DNA of 64,000 nucleotides from Triatoma infestans (Eukaryota; Arthropoda; Insecta; Hemiptera; Reduviidae), in assembly GCA_011037195.1 (NCBI GenBank), contig JAAEAF010014555.1:46714-110713 (forward strand). The letters are read 5' to 3'. How positions within the stretch are numbered: the first letter of the stretch is position 1; the number at the start of each line of letters is the position of its first letter. The translations under genes were made by a program, and so were the position numbers. Positions 1 through 11,644 of the stretch are shown piece after piece. A model generated the notes under the pieces. The model searched no databases. It saw nothing but the letters and a program-made list of their open reading frames with translations, and was not told the origin of the DNA.

Positions 1-985
1 AAGTCGTCTGAGTATTTTTTACCATATTTATTTTAAGTTTCAAGTCTCGAATCAAACTTAAAAACACACTGAAATTGTAAAAATGTAATTAGATAAAATA
101 CTAAAGACTAAAAAGAAACTGGAAATTCAGGTTGATTTATGATCCACCCAAACACATAAAAAACCGAGGGTACAAATTCCATATCACAATATTCAATTTT
201 AAACAATTTGTGACTGACACAACTGTACGTTCATTAAATAATCCGCCATGCTGAGAACAAAAAGAAAAAAATACTAGTGGAGTTAATTAAAAAATGGAAA
301 AGAATACTCTAGTGATATTAAATTGCCACTCCATGTATTGTAAACACAGCAAATATCTGTAAACAGTAGCATCAATCAATTCAACTGGAAATATAGGCGG
401 GTGCGGAAAGAGAGAGAGTGCACATTTCTCTGCTTTTTATTGTAATTTCAGAACCATTTTTTTTTTATTCTCCACCAGTTTTCCACTGCAATTTGTTCAA
501 TTGGAAACCAATAGCAATGGACTGATGACGATCGTATTCACAGAATAGGAATGACATTTTCCCCCTCCCATTGAACACACTTCTAGCTCATAGGGCCGTT
601 CCCCCTATCGGCTGACAATGTTACTACAGTTTTATAATCTGAGTTTTGTTACATTGCAGACTGCAGACATCAAAAAAAAAGGAAGAGAGAAAGAGAGAGA
701 AGACGACTACTATGTGGGTCGATCCACACACTTTTTTACACTCATTGTTATTCTAGAACAGCGAATGAAAATAATATGTTGTCTTTTTTTTATTAACACC
801 AATGATATTTCATCTTTTATTCCACACGACTTTATGGTTTGTCCTTTCCTTGCACTATTTAGTTGCGGAAACTAAATCAAGATTGTTGAGTGCTTGTTGC
901 GTTTTCCCCCACAAGAAAGCATGATTTTTATTTTACCAAATATTTACAAACAATCTGTTTGTGTGTGCAAAATGATCATATCTAA
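1..985. other. AT-rich stretch without recognised gene
   Basis: I see no conserved coding sequence, tRNA or mobile-element end here. A GA-rich run near 672-700 and several A/T homopolymers explain the short open frames. Confidence 0.5.
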
Positions 986-989
986 AAAG

Positions 990-1790
990 AAAACCTTGTG
1001 TGAAACACTCAAATGATTTTATTTTTCTTCAATAATATAATTTAATTAAACATTTGTTTTAAAATTATGTTTACTGCCGTTTTGATGAGAGATAGTCATA
1101 AGAAAGGTGTAGCAGTTTAAATGTTAACCTAATTGACAGAGGTTAACATATAAAGGTTTTAGGGCAACCTCCCTAAAATTAGTTTTCCGGAAAAGTCATT
1201 CAAATAAAACATTATAGAACAGAATATATCTGTGTAGTAAGCATCACAAGTGTAATGAGAAGCGTTACATCCATTGAATTGAAATGAAGTGGACTATTTT
1301 AAAGAGAAGCATAACGCTACAGTTCCCTCAGATCCCCTCCTCCCAGACTTACCAGGAAAATTGTTTCAAATAAAATTATAAGTATTCATGTGAGAAGATA
1401 ATATAAGAAGTTTAAGGAAATGTGTTGGATTGTTGTGGAGCTAATACCGAACATTTGTTGGACTGTTGTGGAGCTAATACCGAACATTTGTTGGACTGTT
1501 GTGGAGCTAATACCGAACATTTGTTGGACTGTTGTGGAGCTAATACCGAACATTTGTTGGACTGTTGTGGAGCTAATACCGAACATTTGTTGGACTGTTG
1601 TGGAGCTAATACCGAACAACCATTCAGTATTTTCACACTTCCGGTTGAATTTTTGCCCCAAACTTTCGTGTCCAAAGCGGTGATGTACCTAAACTGAATA
1701 CCAACTTTAAGCTTTTGGTGATTTTTTTTTCATTTCAGAATTATTTGTCCAATACATACATTCACACACTATTCGCTAACAAAAACTAAA
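990..1790 (+). repeat. AR dispersed repeat, copy with 33-bp array
   Basis: This is a diverged copy of the abundant AR family. It begins with a TGTGTGAAACACTC motif, continues with the TTTTCCGGAAAA and ATTGTTTCAAATAAAA motifs, and resumes after the array with CACTTCCGGTTGA and the 'acctaaactgaataccaa' segment. The AR order (start motif, 'ttttccgg' block, 'cacttccgg' block) is kept. No coding sequence is supported. Confidence 0.65.
1423..1620. repeat. 33-bp minisatellite, six copies
   Basis: Six near-identical 33-bp units, each beginning GTTGTGGAGCTAATACCGAA, lie head to tail. Because 33 is divisible by three, all six frames stay open across the array and give artefactual repetitive peptides. 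The array sits inside the AR copy, where AR normally reads 'gtttaaagaaaatcg'. Confidence 0.95.
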
Positions 1791-1820
1791 TAAAAAGAAT
1801 CCTACTCAGGGAACCTCAAA

Positions 1821-1898
1821 AATTCCACAGAATACCAGAGAGATTCCAGAGAATACCAGAGAGATTCCAGAGAATACCAGAGAGATTCCAGAGAATAC
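1821..1898. repeat. 21-bp tandem repeat
   Basis: About 3.6 copies of a 21-bp unit containing ATTCCAGAGAATACCAGAG follow the AR copy. The copies differ at few positions, which suggests recent slippage. Confidence 0.9.
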
Positions 1899-2529
1899 TA
1901 AATTTCCAAAACCTTACTCCATTGCAATACATCCTCTTACAACAATCAAAAGGAAGTAAGAGTATCCAGTAAAATGGGATTTTTGGCAACAACCTTATCA
2001 GTAGGTAAGGTTGCAGTTTATAATAAACCCTATGGTGATTATTATAATTTTAATTCTTCTGTGGCCTTGGAACTATCCAAATTACATCCTGCAGGCCTAA
2101 ACAGCTACTTCAAAATTCAGACCGGGACTCGCGATTTACAGCAATCGTAACGAATTGGGCAATAATCTTGAGGGAGGAAAAACACATTATCTCAGAACAA
2201 TCTTTCCCGAGTAAAGATCTTGGAACGGGACTCTGATGCGTCATAAGATGATTGAAATTTTCCTCCTCTGTCCGTCTTATGAACGATCTGCCTAAAAGTG
2301 ATCTGCCATAAAGACCTATTTCTTAAAACTCCATGTCTAGTAAAGGATCCAGCTAGGTAACTGAAAGATGCAGAAGAGCTACCGCCCTGTCCAAGACTGC
2401 TTAACTATGTTTCCATTTTTAAAGGAACGATGAATACAATGCCTTTTAAAAATGAAAACAACGTATGGCCTTAGTCGTATAGAAAACCCCTTCTTAACCT
2501 AGTTAGGTCTTAACAAAACACTTCCAAGC
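1899..2529. other. No recognised feature
   Basis: Unique-looking sequence with somewhat higher GC than its surroundings. I could not match it to a gene or repeat. Confidence 0.4.
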
Positions 2530-2700
2530 AGTGTAGAAAGTGATTTTGTTCTGTGTAAGTCTGTGTCATCGCTCTGTTTTATCAAGAGATTCTGATGATA
2601 GGCGAACGCCCGAAACCGGTGGATGCCCAGAAACTGAAGCAGGCTATTAAGGAAAATATCACTGATCAAGTTTGAGCTTAAACAGTTTTCCGTTTTGCAG
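2530..2700 (+). repeat. Penelope-like pseudo-LTR fragment
   Basis: A diverged, solitary piece of the PLE-1 pseudo-LTR (compare 28260-28396): 'gtctgtgt', the hammerhead core, then 'aaactgaagcaggctat' and 'gaaaatatcactgat'. Upstream it keeps only part of the leader and no coding region is attached. It is a remnant. Confidence 0.75.
2588..2624 (+). ncRNA. Hammerhead ribozyme motif (diverged)
   Basis: Canonical core CTGATGA (2592-2598), a stem II of GGCG/CGCC type and GAAA are present, followed by ACCGGT. The cleavage triplet reads GTG rather than GTC and stem I is weak, so this copy is probably inactive. Confidence 0.55.
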
Positions 2701-3339
2701 TTACGGTATTCACATACACACTTCATCCATTAATGGCACTTTTTCCTGCTGAGCGACTTCAAATCATGGTATTTGCGATGAAAACTCAATTTCGGAAATA
2801 TAGTGAACAATTCCGTTTACAGCACTAAGATTCAAAATAGTGTATGGGATGTTAATCTACAAGTTATAGTAAATCGATCGATCGAGGTGAGATTAACCGA
2901 AAACTAGCTAGGTTTCTAATTAATTTTAGCGACTACATTCAATTCTGCGATATTCAATAGTAGAACCACCTAAATTACACGAATTCAATAATTCTAACCA
3001 CCAAATTGAAATTATCGACTTATTATCGATCTCAATAAATACAGTTAAACAATAATTTATAGTATGAAAAAAAAAGCTAGCAAATGAAGTTCAAATGAAG
3101 TTAGAAAACTTAATAAATCGTCGTTTTGCTTGTTCAAAACGTCATTGATCACTACCTAATCCAAATCCCCTTAGAGGCAGCGGAGAAATCCAGTCAAAAT
3201 GCCAGTTTATAAAGATTATAGAAAAAACTCGTTAGAGAATTCCCTCACAAATAATAGGGATTACTCCTTATCCGTTAAGAGGAAGTAATGCGATAAAAGC
3301 AAATTTTCGAAATTGAATTTTAAACACTATAGTATACGA
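2701..3339. other. No recognised feature
   Basis: AT-rich sequence with no identified coding or mobile-element signature. Confidence 0.4.
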
Positions 3340-3490
3340 AATTTTAAAAAATCTTTGGAGAAAATTGCGAAAAACCAGAAACTGTAAAACCTGTATTATG
3401 AATAATTCGTAGTTGCGGTTGATGGATTTTGTTTGAAACTTTCGTGTCAGCTACGGTGCTGACACCGTATAAAAACGCCATGGAAAACCG
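3340..3490 (+). repeat. AR fragment
   Basis: Carries the AR segments 'aaatctttggagaaaattgcg', 'ggttgatggattttgtttga' and 'ctttcgtgtcagctacggtg'. Both AR ends are missing. Confidence 0.55.
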
Positions 3491-4650
3491 ATTTCCGAAG
3501 GTTTTTGGGGAGATGTGAGGTTAGGCTTTTCTCTCTTCATTTCCTTTCATTAAATAGTTTAATTAAAAGCACAGAAAGAATGTTAATTTAAAAAAAAAAT
3601 TGCTAAATTGACAGAAAGCAGTTTTGGAAAGCTGTGTATTTTTCACAACAGATTTTTTTATTTATTTATTTTCATTTGTAATACAATGACCTGCTTCTGA
3701 ATGTTTCCCCCCATGCTAGATTTAAATAGAAAAATTTATATACACTTGTCTCATATTAAAGGAAAATCGTAGTAAATAAAATAATGAGGGAAAGTAAATT
3801 ATTTTGTGTGTGTGTGTGTGCGTGTGTGTATGGATATGCGAACGTCTTACAATTTATTAGTGACCTCCAAAACTGCGAGGGTAACCGTGGCTTAGAATAG
3901 TAAATCGTCCAAACTGTGATATATGTTTATATGTGCGTCAGTGTACCGAAAAAGGGAGAGTTGTGTGTATGTGTGGTGTGTGTGTGTGCGCGAGCATATG
4001 AGACATACTAAGGTTAGTGTGACCATATTTCAAACTTTGGTTAAAAGGTTTATGGGTCTGTGTGTCCTCCCATCACCCCACCTACCACGCAATAAAACCA
4101 GTGTGTATAAGTTTGTGTGTGTTTTGTAGTTATAGAAAAAAGACACACAGCCACAAACAGGACGGGGGAATGGGGAGACGCTTGTTACCCAAACTGATTT
4201 ATCGATATAGTAGGCCGATTTTTTTTTTAAACGGTTAAAAATCCTTTCTCTTTCATCCCACAACTTTAAACTTTGTAAAATCTTATTTACTCTGGTAAAA
4301 AATTATAGTTCTACTAAAAAAAAGAAAAAAAATCACTAAACTGTAATAAAAAAGAAATAATGAAGAAGTAAATTTAAAAAAGAAAGGAAGAAACAGTAAA
4401 AGTTGGGCATATAAAACTCCGAACATAAAATAAAAAAAGAGTAAAAATGAGGTCTAAATTTAAGAGAGTGAGAGAGTGAACTCGGTAAATATGTGCAGTA
4501 AATGGATTATTTACTGATGAAATTATGGCAACATCTTAATTTGACTATTTACATTTGTTCCCTTTGTAAATGTAATTTTGCAGTTGCGATGTAAATAATT
4601 AGTTTTTTTTTTAAACTTTTGTAAGTAAAGAAAAGCTTTTCATTTCTCTT
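3491..4650. other. No gene; GT-rich tracts
   Basis: Contains GT runs near 3804-3830 and 3963-3990 and many homopolymers. Open frames here follow the low-complexity sequence. Confidence 0.45.
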
Positions 4651-4654
4651 ACGA

Positions 4655-5655
4655 AAAAATCTGGTGTGTAAGATTTACAAGACTTTCTCTTGCTGTAACT
4701 TACACATTTACATTTCATTAATTTTCTTCAAACATAATATAATTCTTATAATGCTTAGTTGCCTTAAATTTAGATGCATGTGAGAATTTAAAGTTTATGA
4801 AAATGACTTCTTTGAGGAAAACATAACCTTCCCCTCTACCAAACCCCCCCCTTAAATGAATTTTCTCGGAAAAAAGCTTTAAACAAAAGTGATAGATTTT
4901 TGTATGTATAGTTAGTGTATGTACGATATATGTATGTATGTATAGTTAGTGTATGTACGATATATGTATGTATGTATAGTTAGTGTATGTACGATATATG
5001 TATGTATGTATAGTCAGTGTATGTACGATATATGTATGTATGTATAGTCAGTGTATGTACGATATATGTATGTATGTATAGTTAGTGTATGTACGATATA
5101 TGTATGTATGTATAGTTAGTGTATGTACGATATATGTATGTATGTATAGTTAGTGTATGTACGATATATGCATGTATGCATAGTTAGTGTATGTACGATA
5201 TATGCATGTATGTATGGTTAGTGTATGACATAGTGATAGAAACCGTCCGTGTGTTTACGGAGAAAATCGTAGAAAACTGAAAAAAGGAAACTGTTCACTA
5301 GAGTCGATTTTCTTCAAACTTGGAATTTTGGCAACATATTTAATTATCATCAAAGAAAACATAACCCCACCTCTCTCGTAAAGACGTCTTAAATGAATTT
5401 TCCCAGACAAATGTTTCAAATACAAGTTGCAGCTTTTAATATGTATAGTTAATTAGCAAATTGAAAGAAAAAAGTTAAAGCGTTTTTGAGAAATTGCAAA
5501 AAACTGAAAAATCCATTCAATAAACTGGACAGGTAACTTACTGTCAAGGTCCCATGGTAACACCTAAACCGACTGCCAAATGCACGTGAAAACTCGATAT
5601 CGCAAATATGACACGATACAATACTTCCTTTTACTAGAAGTAAGAAAAAATACAA
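4655..5655 (+). repeat. AR copy expanded by a 34-bp array
   Basis: Begins 'atctggtgtgtaag...actttctcttgctg' and ends with the AR terminal block 'gatacaatacttccttttac' followed by 'agtaagaaaaa'. Inside are two 'aaatgaattttc' blocks and 'aattttggcaacatattta', as in other AR copies. The extra length comes from the minisatellite at 4901-5228. Confidence 0.7.
4901..5228. repeat. 34-bp minisatellite, about 9.6 copies
   Basis: Units of 34 bp of the form GTACGATATATGTATGTATG plus TATAGTTAGTGTAT. Single-base variants (tagtca for tagtta, gcatgtatgca) mark individual units. The array grew from the AR segment 'tgtatgtatagttagt', which is present once in most AR copies. Confidence 0.95.
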
Positions 5656-6698
5656 ATACAATTAGTAAAAGTGGTACTCTCCGTTGACCGATTTTGACCC
5701 CATTTTAACGAACAAGTCTTGAACTTTCTATGATTTGTCATTTTTGAGTTTCACGCGCGTATTAGAGCACTGTGAAAAATGTTTCCGTTGGAATGTTTCA
5801 GTTTCAAAAATTTGACACGACCGTAATACTTCCGCTTATCAGGAATTAAGCTTAAACTTGATCTTCAGTTTTACGTAATACAACTATCACATTTGATCCT
5901 AAAATTTTTATAGCCAAAGGGTGTTAACTGGAACTGCAACTTGCTGAATAATTATGACAGTTTTCCAAGAATTTCTGAAAAAGTGCTTCAACCATTTTCT
6001 TTAAACTTTGTTTTTTTCAACCTAAAATCACAATTGATTCATTCAATGCAGTCAAGAGAGTTCAATAGATTAATTCGGAGTGTTCCCCCAGCCATTTTCA
6101 TTCAGAATATTAGAAAACACTTGAGGAAACAGAAAACACCACTTCAGGTATCGGGAAAGTGGGGAAAAAAGAAGTCAGGGCAACAAAAAAAAGGCCATTC
6201 GACAATTCCCTACTGAATCCTATCCTACCAACACACAACTCTTCACTCACCCCGCCAACAAAAGTAGTGAACAATGGTGTTGATTAAAATATTTGAATGG
6301 ATGAGGCAATGGTGTGTAACGGACAGTCACTACCACTCCAACTAGCCACTCCAACAATTAGCCTTTAACACTCTTATACATGGACAAATCATTGTTGGAA
6401 CATTTCTTCCCACTGGCGGATGAGTTTATATGTGTGGATGTGTTTCTCTACGAGCCTGAGCCACAAGCGAGAAAGCAGATGATGCCACCTTTTCTCATCT
6501 GTACACAAACAATCATCATTAACTAAACAGGTCTGCCAATATTAAAATCAGCAACCCCAGGTTTCACTCTTGCCCCACTCATTTATTCTCTTAACCAATA
6601 GTATTGTGTTATTTGTTAACAAAGGCCCTTTCATTTTTTGTTTAAATTTGTTTCATTTTCAATTTTACACTTAAAGTAACAAAAGGATAAGTTATATA
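5656..6698. other. AR remnants, no gene
   Basis: AR-like pieces ('ccgttgaccgattttgaccc', 'tttgacacgaccgtaatacttccgcttat') occur at 5670-5860. The 91-residue open frame at 5941-6216 has no recognisable domain and I do not call it a gene. Confidence 0.45.
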
Positions 6699-8228
6699 CA
6701 GGGTGTTTCAGGGTTAAGTAGCCAAACTGAAAATTTGAACTAAGGACCTCAAAACAAGAAAAAAATTTCCTATGGTGCTATGTCCGCAAACGCTTTGTTT
6801 AGGAGATATTCCACCTAAAGATTTTCATTGTTAGAATTATTTAGGCATAGTAAATAAATAAAACTTAAATATTTGTTCCAACTACTTTATTTATTATATG
6901 TAAGCATTAACATCCAGATTAAATGTTGTCAAAGTGATTTCCTTGAGCATTAAGACAGGCTCGGCATCTTTCTTCAACAGCAGCAGTGACAGAACGGCAA
7001 TGGATATGTGTTATTGTTTCACAAGATTCAATTATCCTTCTTCGTAAAGAATTAAGGTCATTGACCGGCCTTGCATAGACTTTTTGTTTAATGTCACCCC
7101 AAACAAAAAAATCCAGTGGTGTCAGGTCTGGAGAGCGAGCAGGCCAAGCCACTGGTCCTGCACGGCCAATCCATTGATTGGGATAATTAACATTTAGCCA
7201 TTGTCGTGGACCTCTTCCGTAATGTGCAGGACAACCATCTAATGAAACCACATGTTCCTTCTCAGTTGTAGTGGAATATCTTCAACTAAATCATAGTAAT
7301 CATTATTAAGAAATTCAAAAAATGTGTCCGCATTGAGTCGAGGTGGTAAGAAATGCGGACCTATTAAAATGCGGGTCTATTACCCCAACCACACTTTGCA
7401 CTGAAACTCGTGCTGAAAATTATGCTGACGAATTGCATGGGGATGATTTTATGCAACCAGAGATGATTATTTTCTGATTGAAGATACCTCTTCTTGTGAA
7501 GGTATGGTATCGGGCTTCATCGGTTCAGAAAATTTCTCCTGAAAAGTGTGGATTGTGATCAGCTTGATTTAAATACCAATCTGAAAAATTTCTTCTTTGC
7601 CGTAAATCTTGCGGTAATAAATTCTGTACCCGTTGATAATGATATGGGTGACGTCCATCTGCAATGAGAGTTCTCCATATTGTAGTTGGCGTAACATTTA
7701 ATTCTGCTCCAGCTCTTCGTACACTGGCAGATGGACTATCATCAAAATATTGTAGTATGGTCGCACTCCTTTCTTCATTTCGTAAAGGGGCAAAAATACC
7801 ATCAGCACGTGGTATAACAGCAAATGTACCAGTTTCTCTAAGACGTTGAAACGTTGAGCTAAAGATAGACTTGTTTGGTAATCTTCTATTTGGAAATCGC
7901 CTGGAATATTCACGACAGGCAGCATTAGCATTACCATCGCAAAAACCGTACACAAACACCATATCGGCATATTCAGCATTATTATAAATGGAAGGCATAA
8001 TGATGAGTACTCTGCGAAAGCCTCAAACAATGCTAATTCCAAATAGTATTAATCCTTAAGTCAATAGTTTCTGTACAGTTAAGGAGACAAGGTCATATTA
8101 GTATTCTATCTAAATCCATCTCCTAAACAAATCGTTTGCAGACAGACCTTCATAGGGAATATTTTTTTCTTGTTTTGAGGTCCTTAGTTCAAATTTTCAG
8201 TTTGGCTACTTAACCCTGAAACACCCTG
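6699..8228 (-). mobile_element. Mariner-like DNA transposon with long inverted repeats
   Basis: A 1530-bp element bounded by TA on both sides (6697-6698 and 8229-8230), the mariner/Tc1 target duplication. The inverted repeats begin CAGGGTGTTTCAGGGTTAAG and match almost perfectly for about 70 bp, then with mismatches to about 110 bp. The minus-strand transposase inside is broken. Precise TA flanks and well-preserved repeats indicate a fairly recent copy. Confidence 0.9.
6919..7998 (-). pseudogene. Mariner-like transposase, frameshifted
   Basis: The N-terminal part (7998 down to 7525) resembles the helix-turn-helix region of this transposase group (DUF4817-like: 'EYADMVFVYGFCDGNANAA', then 'PTTIWRTL'). 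The C-terminal part (7251 down to 6919) carries LDGCPAHYG, which holds the second catalytic Asp, and RSPDLTPLDFFVWG, with the third; 36 residues lie between them. The middle, around 7251-7525, still translates in pieces (DEARYHTF, RRGIFN) but across several frames with stops. It would have cut and joined the element ends. Not functional as read. Confidence 0.85.
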
Positions 8229-8349
8229 TATATGCATTACATACATACACAGCTTGTGGAGATTGAACTACTTGGTTTTGCTTTCTTACTTTTCCTAGAA
8301 AGAGTAAGAGTAAATTAAATTTCTAATGTTTACAAACGTTTAGTTGGCC

Positions 8350-8640
8350 TGGTCATAAAAAAAGAAAGAATATCTGGTCTGAAACACTCATATGACTTTC
8401 TCTTCAGTTTCCAGAGATCTGAGTGACAAATTTTCTTCAAAGTAATAAATTTTACTGACTGTTTGCTTGTCTTCAATTTCATATCAACTGGAGAATCTTA
8501 ACTTAATAAAATTACGTTTTTTGTGAAAACCCATCACCCCCACTCACTCAAAACTTCTTTAAATGAACTTTCTTGGAGAAAAGTTCTCTACAAAAGTGAT
8601 AAGTCTCGAAGTGATAAGTGAAAATTAGACATGATTATAG
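8350..8640 (+). repeat. AR 5' part
   Basis: Starts 'atatctggtctgaaacactc atatgactttctctt' and continues to 'aacttctttaaatgaacttt' and 'aaaagtgataagtc'. Truncated at the right, where a SINE-like sequence follows. Confidence 0.65.
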
Positions 8641-8664
8641 TTCCTCCAACATATATCCTCAATA

Positions 8665-8935
8665 CTTACCCTGACAGCCGCCTTTGGTGCGACAATTCTG
8701 GGTTCGATTCCCGAGTTGACCCAGCATCGTGAGACAACATGGGACTCCATGATGACCCAACATCGTGAGAAAAAGTGGGAAACTACAATGGCACCTAGTA
8801 GCGCAAGGCAACTAGTGGCGGCCCTGAACTGAACGGCGAGGGAACTGCCGCGTGATTACCACACATCCCCAATATATCGCCGTCTGGCAAGCCTTGGTTC
8901 TTTATGGACTGTTGCGCCATAGGTTTTCTTTTTTT
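8665..8935 (+). repeat. tRNA-related SINE candidate
   Basis: Contains a Pol III B-box-like GGTTCGATTCCCG at about 8701, close to an A-box-like segment upstream. A body of higher GC follows ('gtagcgcaaggcaactagtggcggc') and it ends near a T/A-rich tract. Boundaries are approximate and a second copy is not visible in the window, so the SINE call is moderate. Confidence 0.45.
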
Positions 8936-10259
8936 ATAAACATATACCATGAACACCAAATCATACACACCTCAATGAATAACGACATAAACTAAGTCAT
9001 TCTCCCGTTGTGATCAATGCGTACAATAAGCGCTAAACCTAAATGCCCCAGCTCCACCAAAATCCCATGCAAAATCATATTTTCCGGAAAAATATTGAAC
9101 CAATAAAACTGATGGGAATATACAGTACATTTCCGTTTGATGAATTTTGACGGAAACCTAGAGGAAACCAGAGGCGGTGGAATATCAAGTGTGAACTTCC
9201 GATGTTCTTTTTTTCCATGTTACTCAGGAAATACATATTTCCGGTGAAAATGTCTGGGGGTCGTGAATTAGCCCGCTAACGGCATTAAGAGAAAGTAAAT
9301 ATAACAAATATATTTCAATATTAAATAAAGTAAAGATAATTTTCTTTCCCCCTACCTACCACTACCAGCTCACCCCCACTTGTACACTCTTAATTTCCAC
9401 AATATTAACAACCGGTTCTTAATTAATGTACTAATGAAAAAATAAAAACTGTTTCATTAAAACATTTTCATTATAAAATGATTTCATTAAATATCAATTT
9501 AATAAAGAGAGAAAAAAATTAGAGAAAGTAAAAATACCCTGAGAAATTAAACCATTTTTATCATTTGCAATTCAAAATCTTATTTGCCAAAGATAGATAT
9601 CTTAATTAAAATCAACTGTTTTAAACAAGTTAATTCTGAAAAAATTAAATTATTTGTTCAGCTACATTTTTAGTAATATTCAATTAATTGAGCTGAATCA
9701 ATTAAAGAAAGTAGCACTTTTTCTTCCTGGAAAGTGAAAAGTCACTTTCACCCACTGCTTAGAGAAAATATCGTAAAGTGTTAGATTTTGGAACGCAATT
9801 GGATTGGGAGTTTTCATCGGATAATTATGAAATGTTTTCGAAACTTTCCCTTACTGCAGTTTACAGAATAATAAATAATTCACAAATTTACTCTAAACGT
9901 ATAATTTTTACTAAATTCAATAAAATGACTTGAGTGTTGGGGAAAGCATAAACTCCCCCCCCCCCATCTTTACATGAATTTTCCCAAAAAGTTTCCAAGA
10001 AAAGTGAAATGCCACAGTTAGTATGCCAAATTAAATGAAATCCGTCGGTGTCTTTTTTAAAGAAAATCGTAGATAACTGAACAAACTGATTCGGTAAGAA
10101 GCACTTCCGGTCAATCGATTTTCCTCAAACTCGGAATTTTGGCAACATATTTAATTTGTTAAATATTAATTAATTAGATGAGTTGATTTATTAATCAATT
10201 GTTGAGCTAACGCCCAGTGGTGGAGAAAAAACATAAACTCAACAGACTGAACAAGATAT
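8936..10259. repeat. Several diverged AR fragments
   Basis: AR blocks are visible at about 9060-9300 ('cggaaaaatattgaaccaataaaa', 'aatacatatttccggtgaaaa') and 9700-10180 ('gcacttccggtcaatcgattttc', 'ggaattttggcaacatattta'). The rest is AT-rich with no gene. Confidence 0.5.
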
Positions 10260-11280
10260 CAAATTCAGTTGAATATACCAACTGAATCAAAATTCATTTT
10301 ACTTGGAACATTAAGGTTCATATCTCTACAAATTCGAGTTACTATGCTCCTGTAAAAGATGAAAATTGAAGAGTGCTGGCCTTCATAAAACTCGTGACAC
10401 GTCCTCAGTGACCTTGAAGAGACCTGATACTTGACTTTAGATAGCAAGTCATGAATTTTGAATCCCTGCATTATCTTGAAGAGGAAAATAAAGTCTGCCT
10501 TGGTCCTCCTGTTCTTGAATGTTTCAAGAACCTCTCCTCAATCCTGGGCGATATAAGAGAGGAGCCGCTGGAACGTCTTCTGATCCTTTCAAGCCGTTTG
10601 ATGTTTTCGCAGTATAGGGCTTAGAAAAGCGTACTGTAAGACGGTCCTTACAAATACCTTATCTAGGCCTAAAACTGCAGCAACATCTTCTAAATCTCTG
10701 ATTGAATGATCCAAATGCAGATCTCAAGTAATATTAAATATCGAGATTAGGCCCAATCCTTGACATTATCGACACTCAATAAATTAACGTTCTCTATTTT
10801 TTTTCTTCTCTATTTTATAATTAAAACTTTTGAAGTTCTTTTTTTCTCCTGAAGGTAATCATCACTTGGCATCTTCTTCAGTTAGAAGAATTGAGTTCGA
10901 GAAAGTGATCAAGATGGAGCTTAGCGCTTACAAAGTAAAGGAGCTTAGCGTAGGCAAACAAAAGGACTGCCTAACCAAGTAATCAAATCATTAATGAAAA
11001 TTAAAATGAGCCAGGGACTTAAGTTAGAACTTGCCGGAGGCGACGAAAATTTCTACTGAAACAACTCCAACGTCAAGGACCAACTGCTTCCTTCCAACCA
11101 AGTACGAACGGAACCAGTTAAAAATGCTCCAATATTTTCGGGCTTCAACATATCAGCAATCTATGAGGAACCCTCATACAAGTAAGCAACAAGAATTTAT
11201 AATAAGCAAGCTAAGCAATTCTTCGAGTTATCCCGCCTTACTTTCTTATGGTCTGTAAGTCCTTATGAAATGTTTGTAAA
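10260..11280 (-). pseudogene. LINE reverse transcriptase, 3' part, degenerate
   Basis: Translated pieces on the minus strand follow the order of a non-LTR RT: WFRSYLVGRKQ, then SPWLILIFINDLI (motif following VPQGS-type sequence), then DHSIRDLEDVAAVLGLDK, IKRLERI, and RRTKADFIFLFKIMQGFKIHD at the C-terminal end. They lie in different frames with stops. The family is probably Jockey/CR1-like, but the clade is inferred. No endonuclease or tail is evident, so it is an old fragment. Confidence 0.7.
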
Positions 11281-11454
11281 GACTTAAAAATTGTAAGTTG
11301 TTTTAGCTCAGTTCGTGAGCCTTATTTACTACAACACTCAATAATAAAAACAAAAACTACCATTTTACAATCATTTTAGTGACTGAGGCCAGAAATAAGG
11401 GAATTTAACGTGTCGCATGCCAAATTCTTGCAAGAGCAGGATCAGAATTGATAT

Positions 11455-11590
11455 TTTTTTAATTTAAGGCGCGTCACCATCTATGGTCATTGGCGCCCGG
11501 AGCCTTCTCAGTGCACTGCCGGCCTCCGGACAGTGTTCTCTCGTCGTTACAGACAACACTTTCCATCACCGGACAATTCTGATCCTCCTC
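11455..11590 (-). repeat. SINE body fragment
   Basis: Reverse complement of the SINE body seen at 47820-47973: the 'gccggcctccggacagtgttctctcg' region and the 'ggcgcgtcaccatctatggtcat' 3' end. The tRNA-like head is absent. A T-run on the left corresponds to the A-rich SINE tail. Confidence 0.7.
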
Positions 11591-11644
11591 TTGCAACAAA
11601 TCGGTATCCAACATGTTAAATACTTTTATTCCTGGGCCCAATGA

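Noticed and set aside
1386..1697. Four repetitive open frames over the 33-bp array
   Set aside because: They are a by-product of a repeat unit divisible by three; both strands and several frames are open at once.
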